Both the position numbers and the translations under genes were made by a program. A stretch of 64,000 bases of DNA from assembly GCA_965201045.1 (NCBI GenBank), contig OZ241746.1, positions 4,402,001-4,466,000 of the forward strand, given 5' to 3'. Source of the DNA: JAPORK01 sp026710285. Its GTDB lineage: Bacteria; Pseudomonadota; Gammaproteobacteria; Pseudomonadales; Endozoicomonadaceae. The notes beneath the pieces were generated by a model. The model ran no database searches, had not been told where the DNA came from, and was given only the letters and a program-made list of their open reading frames with translations. Within the stretch, counting starts at the first letter, position 1. Each line of letters begins with the position of its first letter. Shown piece after piece: positions 53,628 through 62,471 of this stretch.

Positions 53628-54629
53628 ATGGATAAATTACCGCCAGATGAGAAAAATTTTTCTGTCCCGCCAAAAGAAAGCAATACTGCAGCAGGGGAAA
53701 AGCTAAATACTAAACAAAAAACAACTGTGATTAACGAGTATGCAAAAAAAAGCAAAAGCAGATGGAATAAAATAAAAAAACTGTTTACAGGTCCACTAAT
53801 GGAACATTTTATTTTTAATGCCTGCCAATTTTTGTGTGGCAAGCTACATATTATTAGCGAAAAGAATGCGACTAAAGTATACAATTTTTTCTGTGGTGAT
53901 GGTGAATCAACAAAACCAAAAGAAAAAATAATAACGACATATTCCAGCCCACTTTATAACGAACTGACCAAAAACGAGCAACAACTGTTTTATAAAATCA
54001 TGATGCTTTATACACAAAATAAGTCTTATGATAAGAATAAAACACATTCTTTTATTATAAATCGTTCCGATCAAGATCTTGAAAAACAACATGATATAAT
54101 TCAGATATCTTTTATGTTACCGACACCATCATCTTTTAACAAGAACGCTCCTCTTCCAACTCCTGATACGATTGCAGCACTCATGCAGAATGTAGAATTT
54201 GTTAAAGCAAGAGATCAATTAAAATATAAGTGGTATGAGCATTATGGACTTGAGAAAGTTGGTGATGAGATAAAATTAAAAGATAACTTAAAAGAGAAGG
54301 TACGCGATGGATTTTATACTGACCATAATCAACTACGTTTTTCTCGCATAGTTACAAACCTGTATCTGTGTGGAGAAAAAAAAGAAGCCAAAAGCCTTAT
54401 AAATCTACTCATAAATGAACTTGCTCCGGCAGTTGATAAGATACCTGCAAAAAAAACAAACTTTACAAACGATAGGAGCATGTCACATTGGAAAAAGTTG
54501 TCAACTGCTATTGAAAATGATAATATTTCAGAGGTCCTGCAGGTTGGTGATAGAGATTACATGCAGAGTGAGTATTCTAAACACATAAATTTGTGGATAA
54601 ATACTTTTAATCAATCGGACAAACAATGA
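53628..54629 (+). CDS. Protein with opioid growth factor receptor (OGFr_N)-like domain
   Basis: 333 aa, no signal peptide. Residues 151-178 read LEKQHDIIQISFMLPTPSSF followed by NKNAPLPT, and 229-249 read FYTDHNQLRFSRIVTNLYLCG. Together they follow the OGFr conserved region (LExxHxYIQWLFPLPxPSxFNxxAP ... HNxLRITRILxSLxxLG). One hydrophobic patch lies near 58-70. Strong ribosome site AAGGAG before the ATG. It follows the USP-like gene by 180 bases on the same strand, so the two may be a pair of host-directed proteins. OGFr is a nuclear-envelope-associated growth regulator in animals; the role of bacterial versions is unknown. Confidence 0.75.
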   Translation: MDKLPPDEKNFSVPPKESNTAAGEKLNTKQKTTVINEYAKKSKSRWNKIKKLFTGPLMEHFIFNACQFLCGKLHIISEKNATKVYNFFCGDGESTKPKEKIITTYSSPLYNELTKNEQQLFYKIMMLYTQNKSYDKNKTHSFIINRSDQDLEKQHDIIQISFMLPTPSSFNKNAPLPTPDTIAALMQNVEFVKARDQLKYKWYEHYGLEKVGDEIKLKDNLKEKVRDGFYTDHNQLRFSRIVTNLYLCGEKKEAKSLINLLINELAPAVDKIPAKKTNFTNDRSMSHWKKLSTAIENDNISEVLQVGDRDYMQSEYSKHINLWINTFNQSDKQ

Positions 54630-55256
54630 TCATGCAAAGGGATTTATCAGAACCTGTTAGTAACCCTTAAAACGTCACCTGATAACCCCGGACGACCTGT
54701 GGTAAATGCAATGCTGCAATACAGATCAGTCTGCTTTCAAACGCCTGACAAATTGTTTTGCAGCCTTAAACTAAAGACAAATATCTTTATACAGTTGTTT
54801 TTGATTTTTTTTTAAGACTCAGCACATAACCTCCTTTTTGTTTGATAATGGTCGATGCTGTTTTTTTCTGACAGTGCATTGTGTCCATAGTAACAACTAC
54901 CTGCTTTAGTTCCAGTATTTCTATCAATTTTACGGCTGAAAAAATTTCATTCTTTTTTTCTTTGCTACGACACTGACCCAATATGAGACGATTATTCTGT
55001 TTTAGAACGATGAATTTTTATTCTTTCCCTGTACCTTTTATTCTGTGGCCAGTTACAAATGAGCGACCTGTCAAAGCAATATTCCTTTGTTAAAGATTTT
55101 AACAGGCAGATGATAGTTCTTTTGTTAGGTATAAATGCGATGAGCAAAAGTTTATCCATCGCCTGTGAACAGATTATAATTTTATTGTATGTGTACCTGT
55201 AATAATTTTTTCTCTTTCGCTTTAGAGCACCACGTTAAATCCTTTTTATACTGTAT
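54630..55256. other. Gene-poor stretch with a transposase relic
   Basis: About 630 bases between the OGFr-like gene and the end of apt. Apart from the ISAs1-type fragment at 54787-54981 nothing is recognised. Confidence 0.5.
54787..54981 (-). pseudogene. ISAs1-family transposase fragment
   Basis: 64 codons reading KKNEIFSAVKLIEILELKQV, VVTMDTMHCQKKTASTII and GGYVLSLKKKSK. This matches the core of ISAs1/H-repeat transposases (KSNEIxAxPxLLxxLDLxGxVVTIDAMxxQ...YxLxLKxNQ), including the catalytic-Asp motif TMDTMHCQ. Both ends of the gene are missing. Confidence 0.8.
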
Positions 55257-55787
55257 TCAGATGGCTATAAGACTTTCTACACTGATATTTGCCTCAGCAA
55301 GCGCTTTTGATCCCGGCAGTGCAGATAAACTAATCACACTGGCAGCACCAATAACATTAGCCTTTAATTCTTTACACAGAGCAGCGGCTGCCAGTAATGT
55401 CCCGCCTGTAGCAATAACATCATCAACTAGAAGAATAGAATCCCCTGCACCAAAAGCATCCACATGTATTTCAAGTGTGGCCTTACCATATTCTAAGTCA
55501 TATGTCTTATTGATACATTGATAAGGCAGTTTACCTTTTTTTCGAAAAGGTATCAAAGGCAATTTCATGTAATAAGCCAGTTGAGCTCCAAAAATAAAAC
55601 CCCTCGCTTCTAATGCGCCTATATGGGTGATTTTTTTATTTGGAAACAGTTCTGCCAATGCAGTTATAACAAGCGTCATACTTTCAGGCACCTTGAGCAA
55701 TGGTGTAATATCCAGAAAATCAACACCCGCTTTTGGCCAGTCTTTAATAGTACGAATTAATGGTCTTACTTTATTTTCATCAAACAT
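55257..55787 (-). CDS. apt: Adenine phosphoribosyltransferase
   Basis: 176 aa. Salvages adenine to AMP with PRPP. PRPP motif ILLVDDVIATGGTLLAAA, plus KDWPKAGVDFLDITPLL, GALEARGFIFGAQLA and PFRKKGKLPY, all typical of Apt. The ATG at 55787 (MFDENK) is preferred to a TTG two codons upstream. Full length. Confidence 0.96.
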   Translation of the reverse strand: MFDENKVRPLIRTIKDWPKAGVDFLDITPLLKVPESMTLVITALAELFPNKKITHIGALEARGFIFGAQLAYYMKLPLIPFRKKGKLPYQCINKTYDLEYGKATLEIHVDAFGAGDSILLVDDVIATGGTLLAAAALCKELKANVIGAASVISLSALPGSKALAEANISVESLIAI

Positions 55788-56401
55788 TGTCAAAAAATAT
55801 TTTGCCTAAAAAATTAAAAATAAACGATAAAAATTAATAACTATACTCATTGTATCTGAAAAGACAAACGTTGTAAGCAATCTTTTATGGCAGCTTCTGT
55901 AGATTCACATTTGCAAGAAAACAGATATCTGAACCGACGCTTTTGCGATCTTTCTCATTGACTATTTAAATCTGAATTACCTGTATAAAATAGCTGCAAA
56001 CTATTGATTTTCTTGTGAAAACAACGATTTTTGGCAAAATAAACAACAAAAAGTTAATAAATTAGTCAGCATATTTACATATCATCATGTATCAATCAAA
56101 CACTTTTTGATTGATACGATACTTTTCAGAATAAAATATCCGTTTAATACAGATCAGATTAAACCTAAACGTAACTGCTTAAAATGAAAGATTACTGCAT
56201 GTTTGCCTGTTAATAAACATTTGCTTTTTTTAATTGTCTTACTATATATACAACCTGATATTAAAATAATAATATCAGCTTTTTTAATCTTTCCTGCACA
56301 AAAAAACAATATAACGGTAACAACATCTAAAATCTGTATTTTGAGCTACCTGATGTTATGTTACTTTGCTTAAAAATTATAATAAATATAAGGGGCTGTT
56401 T
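55788..56401. other. Divergent intergenic region, no gene seen
   Basis: About 610 AT-rich bases between apt and the PI-PLC-like gene. It should contain both promoters. No repeat, RNA gene or convincing coding frame was found. Confidence 0.5.
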
Positions 56402-57538
56402 ATGAAAGCACTTAAAATAAAAACACTCATATTTGTACTACTATCTTTGTTAACAAAAACAGCATTTTCCCAGGAGGTGTTTCGCTTAAATTCAAACTGG
56501 AATAATATGCCACTGAACGATATTTCAATTCCGGGTACACATAATTCATTTAGCAATCATGCCGACATTCCTTTTCAGATTCCCGGAACGCTCAATGCTA
56601 AACTGAGTCTTGCAGAACAACTTTCCAGAGGTATTCGTGCGATAGAATTAGATGTTCATGAAGCTTTAATTAGCAACCGACTGGTGGTAGGTCATATACC
56701 TACTGAACATATGTTCAATGCAAGTAAACCATTTGCTTATTTTCTGAAGATTGTTAACGATTTTCTGCTGACTCATACTAATCAATTTCTGGTCCTTAAA
56801 CTGCAGAGTTTTGTTCCGGAGGGGCGGATTAATACAGAATTACAAAAATATCCTGCCTTATTGAAACTTTTATTCATACACACTCAAAACAAACCTATCC
56901 CTAATCTAAAACAGCTAATAAAGAATAATCAGCGACTCATTATCGTTTTGGGAGATAAAAAATATGGCTCCAATTTAACACAAATTTCTACACGTAATGG
57001 TTTGAGTAACAGAGAGGATATTTATACAGCAAAAAATTACAGCAAAGGTCCTTCAGACGCTGATCTGTTTGATACTGCAAACTATAATACAAGTGAATTA
57101 GGTGGTAGCAGCCCCTCTGATGCTCGCTATAACAATGAGTCTGACAGACTGGAAGAGTTTTGTGTTATGGCATGGGCTTCAACAGGGAAAAAACCTTTCA
57201 GAATAACCGTAGACTATCCTTCAGAAGGTGATGTATTTAAAGTAGCAAACAATCTGAACAATAACTATTATTCGGTAAAAGGTAGTGTCCAGACTAAAAC
57301 CGGTGAAACACTACCATCGGTTACATGGAATATCCATACCGGAACTTCAAAAAAAAGTATATTATTACAAAATAAAATAACAGCCGGATCTTTTAGTTTT
57401 CCTTTGAATAAACAATATGGACACTTAAATTTAACTCCGATCTCTGATACTTTCAGGTTTTCCCCTGAAACTGTTATGATCGATCTGAACAATTATTCAA
57501 AAAATAACCCTTTGAAGTTTATAGCTACTCCAAAATAA
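56402..57538 (+). CDS. Secreted phosphatidylinositol-specific phospholipase C-like protein
   Basis: 378 aa. Signal peptide (MKALKIK, then a hydrophobic core to TKTAFS-QE). The PI-PLC X domain has NDISIPGTHNSFSNHA with His47 as one catalytic His, RGIRAIELDVHE and the second His98 in LVVGHIPTEH. Such enzymes cleave phosphatidylinositol or GPI anchors without calcium. The C-terminal 100 residues look like an extra beta-rich domain. ATG at 56402 after AAGGGG. A plausible substrate of the type II secretion system encoded nearby. Confidence 0.88.
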   Translation: MKALKIKTLIFVLLSLLTKTAFSQEVFRLNSNWNNMPLNDISIPGTHNSFSNHADIPFQIPGTLNAKLSLAEQLSRGIRAIELDVHEALISNRLVVGHIPTEHMFNASKPFAYFLKIVNDFLLTHTNQFLVLKLQSFVPEGRINTELQKYPALLKLLFIHTQNKPIPNLKQLIKNNQRLIIVLGDKKYGSNLTQISTRNGLSNREDIYTAKNYSKGPSDADLFDTANYNTSELGGSSPSDARYNNESDRLEEFCVMAWASTGKKPFRITVDYPSEGDVFKVANNLNNNYYSVKGSVQTKTGETLPSVTWNIHTGTSKKSILLQNKITAGSFSFPLNKQYGHLNLTPISDTFRFSPETVMIDLNNYSKNNPLKFIATPK

Positions 57539-57549
57539 CCTGAAATCCT

Positions 57550-57570
57550 CCTCTCCCTGGAAGGGAGAGG
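57550..57570. terminator. Hairpin after the PI-PLC-like gene
   Basis: Perfect 8-bp stem CCTCTCCC / GGGAGAGG with a 5-base loop, 11 bases past the stop codon. There is no T-run, and the flanking ATCCTC...CTTGC could also be an IS200/IS605-type end, so the role is uncertain. Confidence 0.5.
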
Positions 57571-57691
57571 CTTGCTAATTCACAGAAAACAGCTTTTGTG
57601 ACAATTTGTCATCATACAAATCTTACATTCTCTCCAAAGACTCAAACCGCCGGTCCAGTAGCAAAGTGCATTTAAATACAGAAACGGAAAA

Positions 57692-58897
57692 TTAATTAAA
57701 ATTACGTCTGTACCCATATGCATCTGTTACAATTATTCCGTTAATTTCGAGTAATGTTAATGCGGTCATTAAGACCTCCTGTACTATATCCATGTGCAGC
57801 AACAATTCATCTGTATGCCAGCTTTCACTGCCTAAAACTTGTAAAATATCACGTTGAACAGGACACGTAATCTGCTGTATAACATTATCTTGTGAATGAT
57901 TTTCAGTGACGGGTTTATCCAATACAGACTGAACGTTTTTATTCTCTTCTTCATCAAGCCATTGTTTGATAAAAGGTTTTAATTCCTGCATGATATGGCT
58001 GGCTTCACATATGAGTGCTGCACCATCTCTTATCAGCCGGTGACACCCTTTTGCCTGAATATTATTGGCAGCACCTGGCATAGCAAACACTTCTCTGCCC
58101 TGTTCCAAAGCAAGCCGCGCTGTAATCAGTGAACCACTTTTTTCAGTAGCTTCAACAACAAGTACACCTAAAGAAAGCCCACTAATAATACGGTTACGCT
58201 TTGGAAAATTACCGGCAACAGGAGATGTTCCCAGAGGAAGTTCTGAAATGAGCAACCCCTGCTTTTCTATTTGATAAGTAAGCTGTCGGTTTACAGCCGG
58301 ATAAACTCTATCTATTCCTGTACCAAGAACCGCAATTGTACTTTTAGTTGCATGCAGTGCACCAGAATGAGCACAAGCATCCACACCTGCTGCCAACCCA
58401 CTGACAATGGTTAATCCACATTTCGCAAGATCAACAGCTATTTTTTCAGCCATGATCCTGCCATGTAGTGTAGGGCGCCGGGAACCTACAATAGCAAGCC
58501 TGGGCGTATGTAACAGCTGTATATTACCACTGGCAAATAAAACCGGTGGATAGTCCGGCAATTGTTTCAGTGCAGCAGGATAAAGATCATCATCTGGACA
58601 CAGCAAATAATGATGTTCAGCCGCATTTAGCCAGTTACGGGTATGAGTAATTCGCTGCTGTATTTGCTGATTATTGTCAATAGTGGTGATGGCACAGGCA
58701 ATCTGGGAAGGAAGATATTTTTGCAACTCACTCACTGACATGGCTAAAATCGCATTTACTGAGCAAAAGCGTTCAATCAATCGGGCAATACGTAAACTCC
58801 CAAGACCTTTTGTAAAATAAAGCTTTAACCATGGCAGCACAGTCTTCCATGCACGCTGTTTTAAATTATTCAAAGCGACTATTCTCTTTGTTATCAT
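57692..58897 (-). CDS. dprA: DNA-processing protein DprA
   Basis: 401 aa. It loads RecA on single-stranded DNA taken up in transformation. The Rossmann-like core has AIVGSRRPTLHGR, TIVSGLAAGVDACAHSGAL, TIAVLGTGIDRVYPAVN, FPKRNRIISGLS and EATEKSGSLITARLALEQGREVFA. An N-terminal helix-hairpin-like region and a C-terminal winged-helix-like DprA domain (QRDILQVLGSESWHTDELL) flank it. The ATG at 58897 is preferred to a TTG at 58909. Confidence 0.95.
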   Translation of the reverse strand: MITKRIVALNNLKQRAWKTVLPWLKLYFTKGLGSLRIARLIERFCSVNAILAMSVSELQKYLPSQIACAITTIDNNQQIQQRITHTRNWLNAAEHHYLLCPDDDLYPAALKQLPDYPPVLFASGNIQLLHTPRLAIVGSRRPTLHGRIMAEKIAVDLAKCGLTIVSGLAAGVDACAHSGALHATKSTIAVLGTGIDRVYPAVNRQLTYQIEKQGLLISELPLGTSPVAGNFPKRNRIISGLSLGVLVVEATEKSGSLITARLALEQGREVFAMPGAANNIQAKGCHRLIRDGAALICEASHIMQELKPFIKQWLDEEENKNVQSVLDKPVTENHSQDNVIQQITCPVQRDILQVLGSESWHTDELLLHMDIVQEVLMTALTLLEINGIIVTDAYGYRRNFN

Positions 58898-59211
58898 AAA
58901 TTTAAACAAGAAAAGTAGAAGCTTTTACACTATAAAACAAATAAAAAAAATAACCTCGTTTTATGGGAGTGATTGATTTAGTTAAGACAAACCGGAAAAC
59001 ACCGTTTTTTGTCGATCTTTGTTACCTGTGAAAAGATTATGGACAGACTGTTATTCAAAAAGAAATTTTGTTGCTATCATTCTCGCTTGTTTTTATATAG
59101 TCAATCTTTTTATGACAACCGATTAAGAAACATTTCCTTATATTCGATTTTAGATGAATATACCTTAACCGGGCTGACGGGCTCTAAGATCAGCAACCCG
59201 ACAAAATCTCA
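58898..59211. other. No gene recognised
   Basis: About 310 AT-rich bases between the dprA start and the end of the secreted-protein gene. An 83-codon frame at 59009-59260 runs into the neighbouring gene on the other strand and looks non-coding. Confidence 0.45.
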
Positions 59212-59865
59212 TTACAAATTATCGCTGCTACCGATATCATTGATCACCCTTTCTTTATAGACACCGAAAAGAGTATAGACTCTGTTGCTACCACCCCTTT
59301 CAAAAATAAGCTCCTTGGCTGGTTTCCTGTATTTACGGGAACCGGAATGAACAGAATCAGTTAACTCTGAAGAGTCTTCAAACTTTACAGGGTCTCCAAG
59401 TTTAGCTATCCGGTCATCAAGTTCCTGTTTCAGGTCATGGGGGTCTGCATCCTTATAAGTATAGAGATCGATATAGAACTCGGAACCATGAAGATTCAAG
59501 ATCTCAAAATAATTTGGTTCTATCTTCTCGGGACTGTAGTCGGAATCAGAGTTGCGAGGATGATCAATTAACCCTGAAGAGGATTCAAACTTTACAGGGT
59601 CTTGAGATTCTTCAGCTGACCGGGTATTAAGTGCACCACCTTTTTCATCCTGGTCATGGGTGTCTGCGCCATTATCTCTTCCTGTACTGTTATCATTAGA
59701 TACGTCATTGCTCGTCTGTATGTTCCTGGTTTTCTCAGGCATGCCGTCGCCATTTTTATCACCTGGTGTCGGCATCCCACACAGACCGTTTCCACAAAAC
59801 ATAGAAAGAAAACAATAAATTAGACAAGTACTCATTATTTTTTTAAAATGTGTTTTTGCTTTCAT
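59212..59865 (-). CDS. Acidic secreted protein with an internal repeat, unknown function
   Basis: 217 aa. Signal peptide: basic start MKAKTHFKK, hydrophobic MSTCLIYCFLSMFCGNGLCG. The mature part is Asp/Asn/Ser-rich with a short calcium-loop-like GDKNGDGMPE near its start. One unit is duplicated: DPVKFESSSGLIDHPRNSDS at about 91-110 and DPVKFEDSSELTDSVHSGSR at about 158-177. No family recognised. It might be a secreted or lipid-anchored surface protein (a lipobox is not clear). Confidence 0.7.
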   Translation of the reverse strand: MKAKTHFKKIMSTCLIYCFLSMFCGNGLCGMPTPGDKNGDGMPEKTRNIQTSNDVSNDNSTGRDNGADTHDQDEKGGALNTRSAEESQDPVKFESSSGLIDHPRNSDSDYSPEKIEPNYFEILNLHGSEFYIDLYTYKDADPHDLKQELDDRIAKLGDPVKFEDSSELTDSVHSGSRKYRKPAKELIFERGGSNRVYTLFGVYKERVINDIGSSDNL

Positions 59866-60093
59866 GATATTTTATTCTTTTTAGTTAATACGATTGAGAC
59901 CATATTTCAGCACACGTTTAGCCTAAAAAGCTATTATACAGAAACCTGAATAAAGAACAAAAACTTTGTATATATATTTTTTTATATAATTAACCGGAGA
60001 GAAATTAATCATTAACAGAAAACGTTGTTATAAAAAGAGAAGATTTTGTGGCTGCTTCCTGGTCACAATTTTTACAAATTTGCAAACCATTGT

Positions 60094-60169
60094 TGGCAGG
60101 CCAGGAGGGAATCGAACCCCCAACCGCCGGTTTTGGAGACCGGTGCTCTACCAATTGAGCTACTGGCCT
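60094..60169 (-). tRNA. tRNA-Trp (anticodon CCA)
   Basis: 76 nt cloverleaf on the minus strand: acceptor AGGCCAG/CTGGCCT, D arm with AGCTCAATTGGTAGAGC, anticodon arm CCGGTCTCCAAAACCGG with CCA, T arm GGGTTCGATTCCC, and an encoded 3' CCA (60094-60096). It stands alone here rather than before secE-nusG. Confidence 0.97.
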
Positions 60170-60416
60170 AAACATAATGAGTATGTTAGGTTGATTGCTT
60201 TTTATTAAAAAATTGCATGCATTGTATCTGTTATTTTTAATGAATTCAAGTTATTTTTTAAAATATTTCAATTGTTTTTATTGTGAAATCAAAGGTTAAG
60301 TAAACCTATTTTAGTCTGCCTCTGTTAAAAATCGCTTATCTGAAATAATACTTGCATTTTATGATCAAATTGTATTAGCTTTATTTTGCCGATTACAACT
60401 TAGATTAATGAAAATT

Positions 60417-61469
60417 ATGTCAAATAAAACAACTTCGCTAACATATGCAGATGCAGGCGTTGACATTGCCGCAGGCAATGCACTGATTGAACGTATCAAA
60501 CCTGTGGCACAACGCACAAAACGCCCTGAATTACTGGGTGGATTAGGTGGTTTCGGTGCTGCCTGTGAAATTCCTGCCGGTTACCGGCATCCCGTACTTA
60601 TCTCCGGTACTGATGGCGTAGGCAGCAAACTAAAACTGGCCATACAATTTCATCAACATGATACCATCGGTATCGATCTGGTTGCTATGTGCGCTAATGA
60701 TATTATCGTCTGTGGTGCAGAACCTCTGTTTTTTCTCGACTATTATGCAACAGGTCGCCTGAGCATTAAAATGGCTGAAGAAGTTATCAAAGGCATTGGT
60801 GAAGGATGCCTGCTGGCAGGATGCGCTCTGGCTGGCGGAGAAACAGCAGAGATGCCCGGCATGTATAGTGGAGAAGACTACGACCTGGCCGGATTTTGTG
60901 TAGGTGTGGCAGAAAAAGATCAACTCATTGATGGTAAAAAAGTCCGCCCTGGCGACAAACTCATCGGTATTGCCTCAGCGGGTGCTCATGCCAATGGCTA
61001 CTCTCTGATTCGCAAACTGCTTGAACAAAGCCACTGTGACCCTGCTACTTTTCTGCCTAATGGCGTATCCTTGCAGGAAACATTAATGCGACCCACCCGT
61101 ATTTATGCCAAACCGATACTTGAACTGATAAAAAGTGTACCTGTTCATGCATTAAGTCACATCACCGGCGGAGGCATACCAGAAAATGTACCGCGCACAT
61201 TACCTGGCAATGTACAGGCAATAGTGGATACGCAAAGCTGGAAACAAAGTGCATTATTTGACTGGATTCAAACAGCAGGCAATATCGCCCCTGATGAAAT
61301 GTATCGCACATTTAACTGCGGTGTTGGTATGGTGGCTACTGTTCCGGCTGACTGTACAGAAGCTGCCCTGTCTTTGCTTGCAACTACAGGTAATAATGCG
61401 TGGGTAATGGGTGAAATCCGGGAAAGAAAAAGTCAGGACAAAGGTGTTATTTTAGCCGGAATGCAATAG
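60417..61469 (+). CDS. purM: Phosphoribosylformylglycinamidine cyclo-ligase
   Basis: 350 aa. Fifth step of purine synthesis, closing the imidazole ring to AIR with ATP. Landmarks: YADAGVDIAAGNALIERIKP, GLGGFGA, LISGTDGVGSKLKLA, GIDLVAMCANDI, LAGGETAEMPGMY, HITGGGIPENVPR and FNCGVGMV. The ATG at 60417 (MSNKTTS) matches the family start; another ATG three codons upstream is possible. Followed 28 bases later by purN, a typical operon. Confidence 0.97.
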   Translation: MSNKTTSLTYADAGVDIAAGNALIERIKPVAQRTKRPELLGGLGGFGAACEIPAGYRHPVLISGTDGVGSKLKLAIQFHQHDTIGIDLVAMCANDIIVCGAEPLFFLDYYATGRLSIKMAEEVIKGIGEGCLLAGCALAGGETAEMPGMYSGEDYDLAGFCVGVAEKDQLIDGKKVRPGDKLIGIASAGAHANGYSLIRKLLEQSHCDPATFLPNGVSLQETLMRPTRIYAKPILELIKSVPVHALSHITGGGIPENVPRTLPGNVQAIVDTQSWKQSALFDWIQTAGNIAPDEMYRTFNCGVGMVATVPADCTEAALSLLATTGNNAWVMGEIRERKSQDKGVILAGMQ

Positions 61470-61497
61470 CTGTAAACACAATAAAAGGGATATAATA

Positions 61498-62169
61498 ATG
61501 CCTTCAACATTTCGTGTTGCTGTACTGCTTTCAGGCAATGGAAGCAATTTACAGGCACTGATTCATAAACAGAAACACTTTAATTATCAAATTGCCGGTG
61601 TCATCAGTAATTGTGTCGGGGCATTTGGTCTGGTGCGTGCCGAAAAGGCTGGTATTGATCACTACACACTGCCCCATAAAAATTATACCGACAGAAAAAT
61701 ATTCGATAGTGAGCTGATAAAGATAATTGATAACTTACAGGTCGATCTGGTGGTAATGGCAGGCTTTATGCGCATTTTAACCGCAGATTTTACCCGTTAC
61801 TATCAGGGAAAACTTATCAATATTCACCCATCTCTATTACCTGCCTACAGAGGACTCAATACGCATCGCCGGGTCCTTGAAGCCGGAGAAAAACAGCATG
61901 GAGCCAGCGTACATTTTGCAACAGAAGAACTCGATGCAGGTGCCATTATTGCCCGGGTATCTGTCCAGATTTCCCCTGCAGATAATGAACTTTCGTTAAA
62001 ACAAAAAGTACAGCAAATGGAACATCTGCTCTATCCGCTGATTATTAAGTGGTTTGCAGAAAACCGGATACAACAAAAAAATAATGTGGTCTGGCTTGAT
62101 AATAAACCACTGCCTTCATTGGGATATCAATATACTCATCAACAACTTATTAACCAGGCAAAAGGGTAA
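61498..62169 (+). CDS. purN: Phosphoribosylglycinamide formyltransferase
   Basis: 223 aa. It transfers formyl from 10-formyl-THF to GAR. VLLSGNGSNLQALI binds the phosphate. The catalytic Asn and His are in INIHPSLLPAYRGLNTH and the Asp in TEELDAGAII. Good ribosome site AAGGGA before the ATG at 61498. Probably cotranscribed with purM. Confidence 0.97.
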   Translation: MPSTFRVAVLLSGNGSNLQALIHKQKHFNYQIAGVISNCVGAFGLVRAEKAGIDHYTLPHKNYTDRKIFDSELIKIIDNLQVDLVVMAGFMRILTADFTRYYQGKLINIHPSLLPAYRGLNTHRRVLEAGEKQHGASVHFATEELDAGAIIARVSVQISPADNELSLKQKVQQMEHLLYPLIIKWFAENRIQQKNNVVWLDNKPLPSLGYQYTHQQLINQAKG

Positions 62170-62185
62170 TATCTGTTTTATCATG

Positions 62186-62224
62186 GCTGACGGAACCATA
62201 CGGTAACGGAGATAGTCCGTCAGC
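62186..62224 (+). terminator. Hairpin downstream of purN
   Basis: 9-bp stem GCTGACGGA / TCCGTCAGC with a 21-base interior that can partly pair, 16 bases past the purN stop. No T-run follows. The rest of the 300-base gap to the next gene shows nothing recognised. Confidence 0.5.
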
Positions 62225-62471
62225 TATCGTTTGATGCAATGAACGCATTTGATGATTGCTTTAGCCGTCAGATGATTAATGCACAATACCTGATCTTCAG
62301 CCTGTCTGAAACCTTTATCCCCATTTATGTAATACAATGTTAGTCTGCTTAACAAAATTGTATTTTCATCTCAACGTGAAGAACTTCTTCAGAATAATTA
62401 CCATCAAAGCTATTTAAAATCACAACAACGACAAAAAAATTACAATTATTTACAAGCAAAGGAGATGATTT

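Noticed and set aside
59340..59530. J-domain (NYFEILNL) in the acidic secreted protein
   Set aside because: The following residues lack the HPD motif and helix pattern of J-domains; the resemblance is limited to a few residues.
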